From the NCBI RefSeq assembly GCF_009208565.1, contig NZ_WFLK01000001.1:310001-374000 (forward strand): a stretch of DNA of 64,000 nucleotides, read 5' to 3'. The position numbers and the translations under genes were made by a program. The stretch comes from Janthinobacterium aquaticum. Lineage in GTDB: Bacteria; Pseudomonadota; Gammaproteobacteria; Burkholderiales; Burkholderiaceae_D. This document shows, piece by piece, positions 8,586 through 16,862 of the stretch (position 1 is its first letter; every line of letters starts with the position of its first letter). The notes below the pieces were generated by a model, which did not search any database, was not told where the DNA came from, and saw only the letters and a program-made list of their open reading frames with translations.

Positions 8586-8897
8586 ATGAAAAAAGTTATC
8601 GCTACGCTGATCGCCGGCCTGTTCGCTACCGCAGCCTTTGCCCAGACGCCTGCCGCCCCGGCCAAGGCTGAAGCCAAGCACACCAAGGAAGTGGCCAAGG
8701 CCGAAGCCAAGGAAACCAAGGCCGTTGCCAAGGCAGACGCCAAGGTAGCAGCAGCAACGGCGGACGCCAAAGCCGACGTGGCCAGCGCCAAAGCCGATGC
8801 CGACGCCAGCAAGGCCAAGGCGCATCACAAGGCCAGCAAAGCCAAGGCCAAAGCCAATGCTGCCGAAGCAAAAGCCGAAGCTCCAGCGGCCAAGTAA
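8586..8897 (+). CDS. Small secreted Ala/Lys-rich protein, Asr-like (copy A)
   Basis: A 103-residue protein with a clean Sec signal peptide (MKKVIATLIAGLFATAAFA, cut before QTP). A low-complexity mature part follows, built almost only from Ala, Lys, Glu, Asp and Thr with KAHHKASKAK near the end. It is probably intrinsically disordered or a single charged helix in the periplasm. Composition and plan resemble E. coli acid-shock protein Asr, but there is no alignable domain, so homology is not established. Four paralogues lie at 14.6-16.9 kb, and the repeated ADAKADVASAKADA block is shared with two of them. Its start has AAGGAA upstream. The stop is 16 nt from the convergent LytTR gene. Confidence 0.8.
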   Translation: MKKVIATLIAGLFATAAFAQTPAAPAKAEAKHTKEVAKAEAKETKAVAKADAKVAAATADAKADVASAKADADASKAKAHHKASKAKAKANAAEAKAEAPAAK

Positions 8898-8913
8898 TGG
8901 CTGACAGTGGCGC

Positions 8914-9645
8914 TTACATCTGCCGGAACTGGCGGCTGTAGGCGTCGCTCACGGCCAGCACGCCGCGGCCGTTCTTCAGATACAACTGCATCCCCGCGCC
9001 ATCCCTGACGATGCGTTCGACCGCATGCAGGTTGACGATGCTGCTGCGATGCACCTGGGCGAACTGCTGCGGGTCGAGCTGCTCGAGCAGCTGCTTCAGG
9101 CTCAAACGTATCAATCCCTCCCCCGCCGCACCCATCACCCGCGTGTACTTGTCCGCGCCCTGAAAGTAATCAATTTCATCGACCATGAACAGACGCAGCG
9201 ACTGGCCTGATGAGGCCTTGATCCATTTCAGATAAACCGGCGCCGGCGCCAGTTGCCGCCACAATGCCGGCGGTGGTGGGGCCGCCACGCTGCGCGCTTG
9301 CAGGCGGCGCACGGTCTGCAGCAGGCGTGCCGCCGACAGCGGTTTGAGCAGATAATCGGCGGCGCCGGCATCAAACGCGGCCAGCGCATGCTGGGCGTAA
9401 GCGGTCACAAACACCACTTGGCACAGTGCCGGCAGATGCGCGGCCACTTCCAGCCCGGTCAGGCCGGGCATCTGGATATCGAGGAAAACCAGCTCCGGCT
9501 GCAACGCATCGATCAGCGCCAGCGCCGCCACGCCGTTATCGGCTTCGCCAACGATCTGCAGGGCTGGCCACAGTTGCTGCAACTGGTCGCGCAGCTCGGA
9601 GCGCAGCAGCGGCTCGTCTTCGATAATCACGGCGCGCGAAATCAT
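8914..9645 (-). CDS. LytTR-family response regulator
   Basis: A 243-residue two-component regulator. The receiver domain (1-120) has the acidic pair IIEDEP, phosphoacceptor Asp56 in ELVFLDIQMPG, and Lys in DYLLKPL. A Pro/Ala linker leads to a LytTR DNA-binding domain (about 140-243) with VDEIDYFQGADKYTRV and FAQVHRSSIVNL. The start at 9645 overlaps the kinase stop by four bases (ATGA); in-frame codons further upstream lie inside the kinase gene. It pairs with the LytS-type kinase at 9642-10937. Targets are unknown; the small secreted-protein gene converges on it and is unlikely to be in its operon. Confidence 0.93.
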   Translation of the reverse strand: MISRAVIIEDEPLLRSELRDQLQQLWPALQIVGEADNGVAALALIDALQPELVFLDIQMPGLTGLEVAAHLPALCQVVFVTAYAQHALAAFDAGAADYLLKPLSAARLLQTVRRLQARSVAAPPPPALWRQLAPAPVYLKWIKASSGQSLRLFMVDEIDYFQGADKYTRVMGAAGEGLIRLSLKQLLEQLDPQQFAQVHRSSIVNLHAVERIVRDGAGMQLYLKNGRGVLAVSDAYSRQFRQM

Positions 9646-10937
9646 GCTGACTGCTCCGGCAACGCCACTGGCAAGCGCAAAACAGCTTCCGTGCCCGATG
9701 GTGCGCACGCCATCACCGTCAGCGACGCTTTCCCGTTATACAGCAGCGCCAGTCTGGCATGGATATTGGCCAGGCCCGTACCCTCCCCATGGGTCGCGCT
9801 GCCGGCCAGGCCGGCACCGTTGTCGCGCACGCGCAGCACCAGCACCTGGTCTTCGAGTGCAGCGGCGATGTGCACCATGCCTGCCTGCTGCAAGAGCGCC
9901 AGGCCATGTTTGAGCGCGTTTTCTACCAGCGAAATGAGCATGGCCGGCGGCATCGGCACGGCGTCAAGCGAGGCTGGCGCGGCCACTTCAAACTGCAGCC
10001 GCTGGCCCATGCGTATTTGCATCAGCGACAGATAGTCGTGCGCCAGTGCCAGCTCGCGCCCGACGGTGGACGACACCGAACGCATGTCTGGCATGGCATT
10101 TTGCAGATAGGCGATCAGATGATCGAGCATGCGCAGCGCTTCCTTGCCATCGGTGCGCACCAGATATTTGAGATTGGCCAGCGTATTGAACAGAAAATGT
10201 GGTTCGACCTGGGCCTGCAAGGCGGACAGTCGCGCCTGCAGCGCACTGCGCTCGGCCGCCTGGGCACGCGAGGCCGTATCGAGCGCCCGCTGGCGGCGCG
10301 TGATGCTGGCCTGCAGCTGCGTCACCACTGCCTCGACGGCGCGCAGCGCGCTGCCGGTCTGAAAGCGCAGAAAATCGCCGCTGGCGATGCGCCGTATGGT
10401 GATGTGCACGCTCTCGCCGGCCCCCGCCTGCAGGCGCACTTCGGTGCCGCCGAACAGGCGAAATGGCCGCTGCGACCCGAGCACGATCGTGCGCCTGAAC
10501 GGGTCATGGGCAAAAGCCGGCGGACCGCTCAAGCCCAGCGCATGGCCAGTGGCGAGGCTCGACAGGGCTTCGGCGCATAAATCAAAGGTGGTGAAAATGT
10601 CGAACGGCGACGCGAGTTCACGCACGATACGCGGCGAGACCAGCTCTTCAGTCAGGCTACGCCCTTCGTCCGAAAACTTTTGCAGTTGCGCCCGCACCAT
10701 GCCCTTGCAGCCAAGCGCAGGCGCCAGCAGGGCCGGCAGCCCGAAACACAGCGGCGCCCAGTTTTGCGTTGCACCGGACAGCAGTTGTCCCAGCAAGGTC
10801 AGCCACAGCGCGGCAAGGATTGCCATGAACGGCAAAAAGCAGGCGTAAAAACGCAGCATGGACTGTTGCAGGTACAGCCGCACGAGGCGCCGATCATGCA
10901 CGATCGGCTCGGTGGCATACAAGGTGGAAATGGACAT
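9642..10937 (-). CDS. LytS-type sensor histidine kinase
   Basis: A 431-residue membrane kinase of the His_kinase/LytS family. Two hydrophobic segments near residues 30-90 anchor it. The middle region has no domain I recognise. The dimerisation/phosphoacceptor motif is ALQAQVEPHFLFNTLANLKY with the conserved HFLFN. The ATPase lobe shows SLVENALKHG (N box), VRDNGAGL (G1) and GTGLANIHARL (G2). The coupling region ends in an ATGA overlap with the response regulator, so the two form one operon. The signal is not evident from sequence. Confidence 0.92.
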   Translation of the reverse strand: MSISTLYATEPIVHDRRLVRLYLQQSMLRFYACFLPFMAILAALWLTLLGQLLSGATQNWAPLCFGLPALLAPALGCKGMVRAQLQKFSDEGRSLTEELVSPRIVRELASPFDIFTTFDLCAEALSSLATGHALGLSGPPAFAHDPFRRTIVLGSQRPFRLFGGTEVRLQAGAGESVHITIRRIASGDFLRFQTGSALRAVEAVVTQLQASITRRQRALDTASRAQAAERSALQARLSALQAQVEPHFLFNTLANLKYLVRTDGKEALRMLDHLIAYLQNAMPDMRSVSSTVGRELALAHDYLSLMQIRMGQRLQFEVAAPASLDAVPMPPAMLISLVENALKHGLALLQQAGMVHIAAALEDQVLVLRVRDNGAGLAGSATHGEGTGLANIHARLALLYNGKASLTVMACAPSGTEAVLRLPVALPEQSA

Positions 10938-11137
10938 GGCTGGAGCACGCAGTATCTGGCAAAAGAAGGCATGATTCTAGCGCGCGCAACAACCGGAGCG
11001 CACAGTATGCGGCCAATGCCCGCCATGCCGGCATCAATGCCCGAACAACAGCGCTTTGTAAAAACAGGTAAATACAAGCTGATAACTGCCTTTAACGGTT
11101 GAACACACTACACGAACGTTCCGATTACAGCTAAAAT

Positions 11138-11152
11138 TGAGAATGGTTCTCA
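11138..11152. promoter_or_regulatory. Fur box upstream of TonB receptor
   Basis: The palindrome TGAGAA-N3-TTCTCA with flanking AAAT and TTATT matches the usual proteobacterial Fur operator core. It lies 36 nt before the receptor start at 11188, where it would overlap the promoter. This supports iron repression of the receptor and of the gene behind it. Confidence 0.75.
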
Positions 11153-11187
11153 TTATTACCTTTATTCTTATTCCTGGAGTCTCAGTT

Positions 11188-13338
11188 ATGCAGCACCGCA
11201 TGTCCGTTCGCGCCACCCCATTCCCTGTCCGCCTGCCTGCACTGCGCCCCGTGGCGCTGGCCATTTCGATCGCTCTCGGCAGCAGCATGGCGCAGGCCGG
11301 GCAGCCTGCAGGCGACGCCGACGATGCGGCGACCATGCAAACGATTACCGTCACGGCCAGCCACGAAGCGGACGCCTACACCGCGCGCAGCAGCGCTTCG
11401 GCCAGCAAAATGGAACTGTCGCTGCGCGAAACGCCGCAGTCGGTGTCGGTGGTCACGCGCGCGCAGATGGACGACTTCCGGCTCGACAACGTCAACCGGG
11501 TGCTGGCGCAAAGCACCGGCGTGACGGTCGAAGCGGTGGAAACGGACCGTACCTATTACACCGCGCGCGGCTACGACATCACCAACTTCCAGTACGACGG
11601 CGTGGGCATGCCGCTGGTGTTCGGCAACGTCTCGGGCGACCTCGATACGGCCCTGTACGAGCGCGTCGATGTGGTGCGCGGCGCCAATGGACTCATTTCC
11701 TCGACCGGCAATCCGTCGGCCACCATCAACTTCGTGCGCAAGCGACCGACCGCCGGGCTGGCGGCATCGGCAGCGCTGACGCTCGGCTCGTGGAATACGC
11801 GCCGGCTTGACGCCGATGTATCGACACCGCTGTCGAGCGATGGCAAGGTATCGGCGCGCTTCGTGCTGGCGCACCAGGACGGCGACTCGTATCTGGATCG
11901 CTATTCGCCAAAAAAAGACGTTGCCTACGCGGTGGTGGAAGCGAAGCTGACCGATGCCACCACATTCACCGTGGGCCACGCCTACCAGATGAACAAGGCG
12001 CGCGGCGGCATGTGGGGCGCGCTGCCGATGTACTACAGCGACAATACGCAGACCGACTACCCGATTTCCACCTCGACCTCGGCCAACTGGTCGTACTGGA
12101 ACACGGAAACAAACAGCACCTTTGCCGAACTGGCGCACCGCATCAACGCCGACTGGAGCATCAGGACCACGCTGACCCATACCAAGGCCAACGAGGCGTC
12201 CAAGCTGCTGTATGTATACGGCACGCCGGACCGCGCCACCGGCGTCGGCCTGTACAGCTATCCGTCACAGTACGCTTCGCACAACGAGCAAAGCCTGGCC
12301 GACGTTTCGGCCACCGGCAAATTCGCTCTGGGCGGGCGCCAGCATGACCTGACCTTCGGCGCCAGCTGGTCCAAGTCGCGCCTGAACAACGTGTCCTGGT
12401 ACGGGCGCGGCATCGGTACCGAGCTGTCGGCCAGCGGCGCCTTTGACGGCACTTACCCTGAACCGCTGTTTGATGCGTCCACCGACGGCAGCCAATACAG
12501 CGACACACGCAAGAACGCCTTTGTGGCCGCGCGCTTCAACCTGGCCGACAATACCAAGCTGCTGGCCGGCGTCAACGCCGTCAAGGTCGACAGCAGCGGC
12601 AGCGCCTATGGCGTCAGCCACGCCAAGTCGCAAAGCGATACCACGCCTTACCTGGGCCTGGTCTATGACATCAACCGCAGCGTGTCGGCCTATGCCAGCT
12701 ATACCGAGATCTTCAATCCGCAAAGCGATACCGACGCCAACGGCCAGACGCTAGCTGCGGCCAAGGGCAAAAGCCTGGAACTGGGCCTGAAAAGCGAATT
12801 GCTTGACGGCCGGCTGAACCTGTCGGGGGCCGTCTTCAAGACGCGCCAGCAGAACGTGGCCGAGGCGGCCGGCACCACCGCCGACTTCAAGACGATCTAC
12901 CGCGGCGTCGATTCGGACTCGAAAGGCTTCGAGTTCGATGCATCGGGCCAGCTGGCCAAAGGGTGGCAGGCCAGCGCCGGCTATGCGCAGCTGAGCATCA
13001 CGGGCAACGACGGCAAGGCTGCGCGCACTTTCATCCCGCGCAAGCAGTTCCACCTGTCGAGCACCTATCAACTGCCCGCCGTGCCGAAACTGAAAGTGGG
13101 CGCCACCTTGCGCTGGCAGGACCAGATTCATCTGGCTGTCAGCGACGCCGTCACGCTGCGCCAGGGCGCCTATGCCGAGCTGGGCCTGATGGCCAGCTAT
13201 GACCTGAGCAAGAACGTCAGCCTGGCGCTCAACCTCAACAACGTCACCGATAAAAAGCACCTGACCAGCCTGTACTGGGACCAGTCGCTGTACGCAGCCG
13301 GGCGCAATGGCAGCGCCACCCTGAGCTGGAAGTACTAA
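11188..13338 (+). CDS. TonB-dependent siderophore receptor
   Basis: A 716-residue outer-membrane receptor of the FhuE/FpvA-like siderophore group. An N-terminal signal peptide (hydrophobic RPVALAISIALGSSMAQA) is followed by a TonB-box-like MQTITVTA. The plug domain has RETPQSVSVVTRAQMDD and YERVDVVRGANGLISSTGNP, and the rest is a 22-strand barrel ending in LSWKY with a C-terminal aromatic residue. No N-terminal signalling (STN) domain is present, so it does not by itself signal to an ECF sigma factor. The start at 11188 has TGGAG upstream; an earlier in-frame codon would place the Fur box inside the coding region. A PepSY protein follows with no gap. Confidence 0.93.
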   Translation: MQHRMSVRATPFPVRLPALRPVALAISIALGSSMAQAGQPAGDADDAATMQTITVTASHEADAYTARSSASASKMELSLRETPQSVSVVTRAQMDDFRLDNVNRVLAQSTGVTVEAVETDRTYYTARGYDITNFQYDGVGMPLVFGNVSGDLDTALYERVDVVRGANGLISSTGNPSATINFVRKRPTAGLAASAALTLGSWNTRRLDADVSTPLSSDGKVSARFVLAHQDGDSYLDRYSPKKDVAYAVVEAKLTDATTFTVGHAYQMNKARGGMWGALPMYYSDNTQTDYPISTSTSANWSYWNTETNSTFAELAHRINADWSIRTTLTHTKANEASKLLYVYGTPDRATGVGLYSYPSQYASHNEQSLADVSATGKFALGGRQHDLTFGASWSKSRLNNVSWYGRGIGTELSASGAFDGTYPEPLFDASTDGSQYSDTRKNAFVAARFNLADNTKLLAGVNAVKVDSSGSAYGVSHAKSQSDTTPYLGLVYDINRSVSAYASYTEIFNPQSDTDANGQTLAAAKGKSLELGLKSELLDGRLNLSGAVFKTRQQNVAEAAGTTADFKTIYRGVDSDSKGFEFDASGQLAKGWQASAGYAQLSITGNDGKAARTFIPRKQFHLSSTYQLPAVPKLKVGATLRWQDQIHLAVSDAVTLRQGAYAELGLMASYDLSKNVSLALNLNNVTDKKHLTSLYWDQSLYAAGRNGSATLSWKY

Positions 13339-14541
13339 ATGACGCTGCGTTCCCCGCTGGTCGTGCTGCACCGCTGGTTTGGGCTGGCGGTGGCGCTATT
13401 CCTGTTTATTTCCGGGCTGACCGGCGCCGTGATTTCGTGGGATCACGAGCTCGATGCCTGGCTCAACCCGCAGCTGTTCCATGCCGCCAGCGGCGAGCAT
13501 GCTGGCGGTGCGCAGTCGGGACTGGCGCTGGCGCGCCAGGTCGAAGCGAACGATCCACGCCTGCGCGTCAACTACACCTTGACTACGCTTGAAGCAGGCC
13601 ATACGGCGCTGATGTCGGTCGAACCCAGGCTCGACCCTGCCACCGGCAAGCTGCATGAACTGGGCTTCAACCAGTTGGCCGTCGATCCCGTGACTGGCAA
13701 GCTGCAGGGCGCGCGCCAGTGGGGAGACATCTCGCTGGCGCGCGAAAACCTCCTGCCGTTCCTGTACAAGCTGCATTACACCATGCATATACCGAGCGGC
13801 TGGGGCATCGAATTCGGCATCTGGTTTATGGGCATTATCGGCATCGTGTGGTTTTTCGACTGCTTTATCGCCCTCTACCTGTCGTTCCCCAACTGGCGCA
13901 GCTGGCGCAAATCGCTGGCTTTCCGCTGGCAGCAAGGCGGCCACCGGCTGAATTTCGATCTGCATCGCTCCGGCGGTGTATGGGTCTGGCTGCTGCTGTT
14001 GATACTGGCGGTGACGTCGGTGTCGATGAATCTGCAGACGCAGCTGATGCGACCGCTGGTAGCGAAGTTTTCCACCCTCAGCCCGAACGCCTTTGACAGC
14101 CGCACTCCGCAAGCGCCCGACAAACCGGTCGAGCCACTGCTCACGCGCGAACAGGCGGTGGCCCTGGCCAAAGCCGAAGCGGCCAAACGCGGCTGGCAGC
14201 TGCCGGCCGGCGGCGTGTTCTATTCCTCGGCTTACGGCCTGTATGGCGTCGGTTTTTTCAACGCCGACAACGACCATGGCGACGGTGGCCTTGGCAATGC
14301 GTGGCTGTATTTCGATGGCCGCGACGGCAGCGCGGCGGGCGGCGTGATTCCCGGCACGGGCAGCGCTGGCGATATCTTTTTGCAGGCGCAGTTTCCACTG
14401 CATTCCGGGCGCATCCTCGGCCTGCCAGGGCGCGTGCTGATCTCGGCCATGGGGCTGGTGGTGGCGATGCTGAGCGCCACCGGTCTGATTATCTGGCTGC
14501 GCAAGCGGCGCGCACGCCTCCTCAAATCGAGCCAGTTGTAA
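13339..14541 (+). CDS. PepSY-associated transmembrane protein (PiuB-like)
   Basis: A 400-residue inner-membrane protein that starts right after the receptor stop. Four main hydrophobic segments occur: LHRWFGLAVALFLFISGLTG near the N-terminus, IEFGIWFMGIIGIVWFFDCF, VWVWLLLLILAVTSV and ISAMGLVVAMLSATGLIIWL at the C-terminus. Large periplasmic loops lie between them. This is the PepSY_TM pattern of proteins found beside siderophore receptors, where some members reduce ferric siderophores at the inner membrane. Operon position and the upstream Fur box support a role in iron uptake. Its stop codon overlaps the regulatory repeat at 14537. Confidence 0.88.
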   Translation: MTLRSPLVVLHRWFGLAVALFLFISGLTGAVISWDHELDAWLNPQLFHAASGEHAGGAQSGLALARQVEANDPRLRVNYTLTTLEAGHTALMSVEPRLDPATGKLHELGFNQLAVDPVTGKLQGARQWGDISLARENLLPFLYKLHYTMHIPSGWGIEFGIWFMGIIGIVWFFDCFIALYLSFPNWRSWRKSLAFRWQQGGHRLNFDLHRSGGVWVWLLLLILAVTSVSMNLQTQLMRPLVAKFSTLSPNAFDSRTPQAPDKPVEPLLTREQAVALAKAEAAKRGWQLPAGGVFYSSAYGLYGVGFFNADNDHGDGGLGNAWLYFDGRDGSAAGGVIPGTGSAGDIFLQAQFPLHSGRILGLPGRVLISAMGLVVAMLSATGLIIWLRKRRARLLKSSQL

Positions 14542-14551
14542 GCGATTGTAA
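14537..14551. promoter_or_regulatory. Direct-repeat box TGTAA-N5-TGTAA (CpxR-like)
   Basis: TGTAA at 14537-14541 and again at 14547-14551 read as GTAAG-N5-GTAAA, close to the CpxR consensus. The box starts inside the stop codon of the preceding PepSY gene and lies 103 nt before the small secreted-protein gene at 14654. Equivalent boxes precede copies A and C. Confidence 0.5.
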
Positions 14552-14584
14552 AGCCCGTCAACGCCTGCGTGACGGGCTGCGTTT
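14552..14584 (+). terminator. Hairpin terminator after the receptor/PepSY operon
   Basis: AGCCCGTCA (14552-14560) pairs with TGACGGGCT (14570-14578), and a short GCGTTTTC follows. The equivalent stretch upstream of copy C (16095-16130) is related in sequence but its stem is broken, which fits degeneration after duplication. Confidence 0.55.
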
Positions 14585-14653
14585 TCTCCTCAGTGACACG
14601 GGAATCATCCCTGCACCACAAAGACACAAACAACCATCACTGAGGACTGCACC

Positions 14654-14995
14654 ATGAAAAAAAGCATCTTGAACCTGAGCGCCACCCTGATCGCCGGCCT
14701 GTTCGCTAGCGCCGCCTTCGCCCAGACCCCAGCCACGCCAGCCGATGCCAAAGCAAAAGCGGTCCATACCAAAGAAGTGGCCAAGGCTGACGCCAAAGAA
14801 ACCAAGGCTGTCGTCAAGGCTGATGCAAAAGAAGCGGCAGCCGTAGCCGATGCCAAGGCCGACGTGGCCAGCGCCAAGGCCGACGCAAAAGTAAGCAAAG
14901 CCAAAGCCCATCACAAAGCCGCCAAGGCCAAAGTGAAAGCTGACGAGAAAGTGGCAGAAGCTGCACCGGCAGCACCAGCGGCGCCAGCAAAATAA
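14654..14995 (+). CDS. Small secreted Ala/Lys-rich protein, Asr-like (copy B)
   Basis: A 113-residue protein: signal peptide (MKKSILNLSATLIAGLFASA, cut near AFA/QTP), then a low-complexity Ala/Lys/Asp/Glu region with the ADAKADVASAKADAKVSKAK block and KAHHKAAKAK. It is nearly identical over its first 30 residues to copy C at 16199, and their 5' flanks also align. The start is set by GAGG at 14642-14645. That ribosome site lies in the right arm of a CCTCAGTG/CACTGAGG inverted repeat (14588-14595 with 14638-14645), so the leader may control translation. A shorter paralogue follows 70 nt downstream, probably in the same transcript. Confidence 0.8.
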   Translation: MKKSILNLSATLIAGLFASAAFAQTPATPADAKAKAVHTKEVAKADAKETKAVVKADAKEAAAVADAKADVASAKADAKVSKAKAHHKAAKAKVKADEKVAEAAPAAPAAPAK

Positions 14996-15065
14996 GCCAG
15001 GCTGACCAGTCATTGCAGTACGCAACACCCATTACATCACTTCATTATTTATCGAGGATTTCATC

Positions 15066-15317
15066 ATGAAAAAAGTATTCGCCACCCTGATCGCCAGCCT
15101 GTTCGCTACCGCCGCTTTTGCCCAAGCCCCTGCCGCAGCACCGGCAGCACCGGCAGCCCCCGTGACGGCGCCGGCAGCAGCAGCCGCCAAAGCTGAAACG
15201 CCAGCGCCAGCTGCCAAGGCTGAACACAAGAAAGCCAAGCACAAAAAGGCCAAGAAAGCCGCAACCGGCGACAAGGCAGTCACCGCACCGGCAGCCGAAG
15301 CCGCACAAACCAAGTAA
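15066..15317 (+). CDS. Small secreted Ala/Lys-rich protein, short form (copy B2)
   Basis: An 83-residue protein with a signal peptide (MKKVFATLIASLFATAAFA) and a mature part rich in Ala and Pro, then the basic patch HKKAKHKKAKKAATGDK. The His/Lys patch after an Ala/Pro run is the closest match in this window to the composition of E. coli Asr. It lacks its own repeat box and follows copy B by 70 nt, so it is probably co-transcribed; a strong terminator follows. Its closest relative is the gene at 16586. Function is unknown. Confidence 0.78.
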   Translation: MKKVFATLIASLFATAAFAQAPAAAPAAPAAPVTAPAAAAAKAETPAPAAKAEHKKAKHKKAKKAATGDKAVTAPAAEAAQTK

Positions 15318-15330
15318 TCGTTACGGCGAC

Positions 15331-15368
15331 ACTAAAAAACAGGGTTCTTCAACCCTGTTTTTTTTAGT
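15331..15368. terminator. Strong intrinsic terminator between convergent genes
   Basis: The stem AACAGGGTT/AACCCTGTT with loop CTTC (15347-15350) has A-runs on the left and eight T on the right, extended by ACTA/TAGT. It can stop both the small-protein transcript (plus) and the fasciclin gene (minus). Confidence 0.85.
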
Positions 15369-15376
15369 CTGGCGCT

Positions 15377-15934
15377 TTATTTCGGCATCAGCACGGTATC
15401 GATCACGTTGATCACGCCGTTGGATTGATAGACGTCGTAAGTGCTGATATTGGCTGTGTTGCCGCTTTCGTCCATCACCACGATATTGTGCATGCCGTTC
15501 ATGGCGAACATCAGCTTGCCGCCACTGGCGGTGGGCAGCGTGGCTTTGCCATCATGCATCTTGATTTCACGCGCCAGCGCCTTGAAGTCGTATTTTCCCG
15601 GTACGACGTGATAGGTGAGAATCTTGGTCAGCGTTTCTTTGCTTTCCGGCTTGACCAGCGTTTCAACCGTGCCGGCCGGCAGCTTGGCAAAGGCCGCATT
15701 GGTCGGCGCAAACACCGTAAATGGCCCCTTGCCTTTCAAGGTATCGACCAGCCCTGCAGCCTTGACGGCAGCCACCAGCGTCGTGTGATCGGCTGAGTTG
15801 ACGGCATTGTCGACGATGTCCTTGCTGGGATACATGCTCTGGCCGCCAACCATGGTGTTCATGTCGGCGGCAAAACCGGCGCCGGTAGCGAGCATGGAAG
15901 TGGCAAACAGGACTGCGGGAACGAAAGTACGCAT
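15377..15934 (-). CDS. Fasciclin (FAS1) domain secreted protein
   Basis: A 185-residue secreted protein with signal peptide (MRTFVPAVLFATSMLATGAG, cut near AAD) and one FAS1 domain. Family motifs visible are TLVAAVKAAGLVDTL, the core GPFTVFAPTNAAFAKLP, the YHVVPGKY turn and the terminal VIDTVLMP. FAS1 proteins mediate adhesion or matrix binding outside the cell. The start at 15934 has GGAG upstream; a 21-codon extension lacks a ribosome site. The gene sits between the two duplicated blocks of small secreted-protein genes and points the other way, so it may have been inserted or may mark the duplication boundary. Confidence 0.92.
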   Translation of the reverse strand: MRTFVPAVLFATSMLATGAGFAADMNTMVGGQSMYPSKDIVDNAVNSADHTTLVAAVKAAGLVDTLKGKGPFTVFAPTNAAFAKLPAGTVETLVKPESKETLTKILTYHVVPGKYDFKALAREIKMHDGKATLPTASGGKLMFAMNGMHNIVVMDESGNTANISTYDVYQSNGVINVIDTVLMPK

Positions 15935-16079
15935 GATGATCTCCGGTGAGGGAACACTGGCAGGCTGGCTGCCCGTTTTCCATAGTGGCGTGTGCATGAT
16001 TGCATGGACTTTTACGCCCTCCCCGGCACATCGGATTCAACTATTTTTTAGTCAGGCGCGCAAGCCGATACGGGCGGGT

Positions 16080-16094
16080 TGTAAGCGTTTGTAA
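16080..16094. promoter_or_regulatory. Direct-repeat box TGTAA-N5-TGTAA (CpxR-like)
   Basis: TGTAA at 16080-16084 and at 16090-16094 (GTAAG-N5-GTAAA). It lies 105 nt before copy C, the same position as the box of copy B. Confidence 0.5.
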
Positions 16095-16198
16095 AGCGCG
16101 TCAACGGCAGCGTACCGGGCCGCGTTTTCTGCTCAGTGACAAGGGAAACTTCCCGGCACAGACAAATACGAACATCCACCACTACTGAGGACTGCACC

Positions 16199-16531
16199 AT
16201 GAAAAAAAGCATCTTGAACCTGAGCGCCACCCTGATCGCCGGTCTGTTCGCCAGCGCCGCTTTTGCCCAGACGCCAGCGGCTCCCGCTGAAGCGAAAGCC
16301 CAGGCTGCACACACCAAGGAAGTGGTGAAAGCGGAAGCGAAAGAAACCAAAGCTGTCGCCAAAGCCGACGCCAAGGAAGCGGCAGCAGTCGCTGACGCAA
16401 AAGCCGACGTGGCCAGCGCCAAGGCCGATGCCAAGGTCGCCAAGACCAAGGCCCATCACAAGGCAGCCAAAGCCAAGGTCAAGGCCAATGAAAAAGCAGT
16501 CGACGCCAGTGCTACAGCGCCGGCCAAATAA
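16199..16531 (+). CDS. Small secreted Ala/Lys-rich protein, Asr-like (copy C)
   Basis: A 110-residue protein. The first 25 residues match copy B almost exactly, including the signal peptide. The mature part repeats AKAD/AKAE units and shares ADAKADVASAKADAK and KAHHKAAKAKVKA with copies A and B. The start is set by GAGG at 16187-16190. The CTCAGT/ACTGAG arms (16132-16137 with 16184-16189) and a small GGGAA/TTCCC hairpin repeat the leader plan of copy B with altered bases. A short paralogue follows 54 nt later. Function is unknown; a disordered periplasmic stress protein is the most likely class. Confidence 0.8.
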   Translation: MKKSILNLSATLIAGLFASAAFAQTPAAPAEAKAQAAHTKEVVKAEAKETKAVAKADAKEAAAVADAKADVASAKADAKVAKTKAHHKAAKAKVKANEKAVDASATAPAK

Positions 16532-16585
16532 ACCTGCTACAGTCTGACAAGAAATACCTGTTCATCACATACCGAGGATACCGTC

Positions 16586-16834
16586 ATGAAAAAAGTATTT
16601 GCTACACTGATCGCCAGCCTGTTTGCCACCGCCGCTTTTGCCCAGGCGCCTGCCGCCGCACCGGCAGCGGCAGTAACACCCGTCACCGCAGCGGCAGCAG
16701 AAGCGGCCAAGGTGGACACTGCGGCGCCGGCAGCCAAGCCAGCGCACAAGAAAGCCAAGCATAAAAAGGCCAAGAACGTCACCACTGGCAAGGACGTGAC
16801 CGCAGCGGCTGCCGAAGCTGCAGCAGCCAAATAA
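16586..16834 (+). CDS. Small secreted Ala/Lys-rich protein, short form (copy C2)
   Basis: An 82-residue paralogue of the gene at 15066, with the same signal peptide (MKKVFATLIASLFATAAFA) and the same basic patch AHKKAKHKKAKNVTTGKD. It differs in the Ala/Val/Thr run between them. It is the last gene of the second duplicated block and is followed by an intrinsic terminator. No enzymatic motif is present. Confidence 0.78.
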   Translation: MKKVFATLIASLFATAAFAQAPAAAPAAAVTPVTAAAAEAAKVDTAAPAAKPAHKKAKHKKAKNVTTGKDVTAAAAEAAAAK

Positions 16835-16862
16835 GCGCAGCAAACTTTGTTCAAGCATGATG

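Noticed and set aside
11137-11187. Longer N-terminus for the TonB receptor
   Set aside because: It would begin inside the Fur box and add 17 residues before a normal signal peptide; TGGAG supports 11188.
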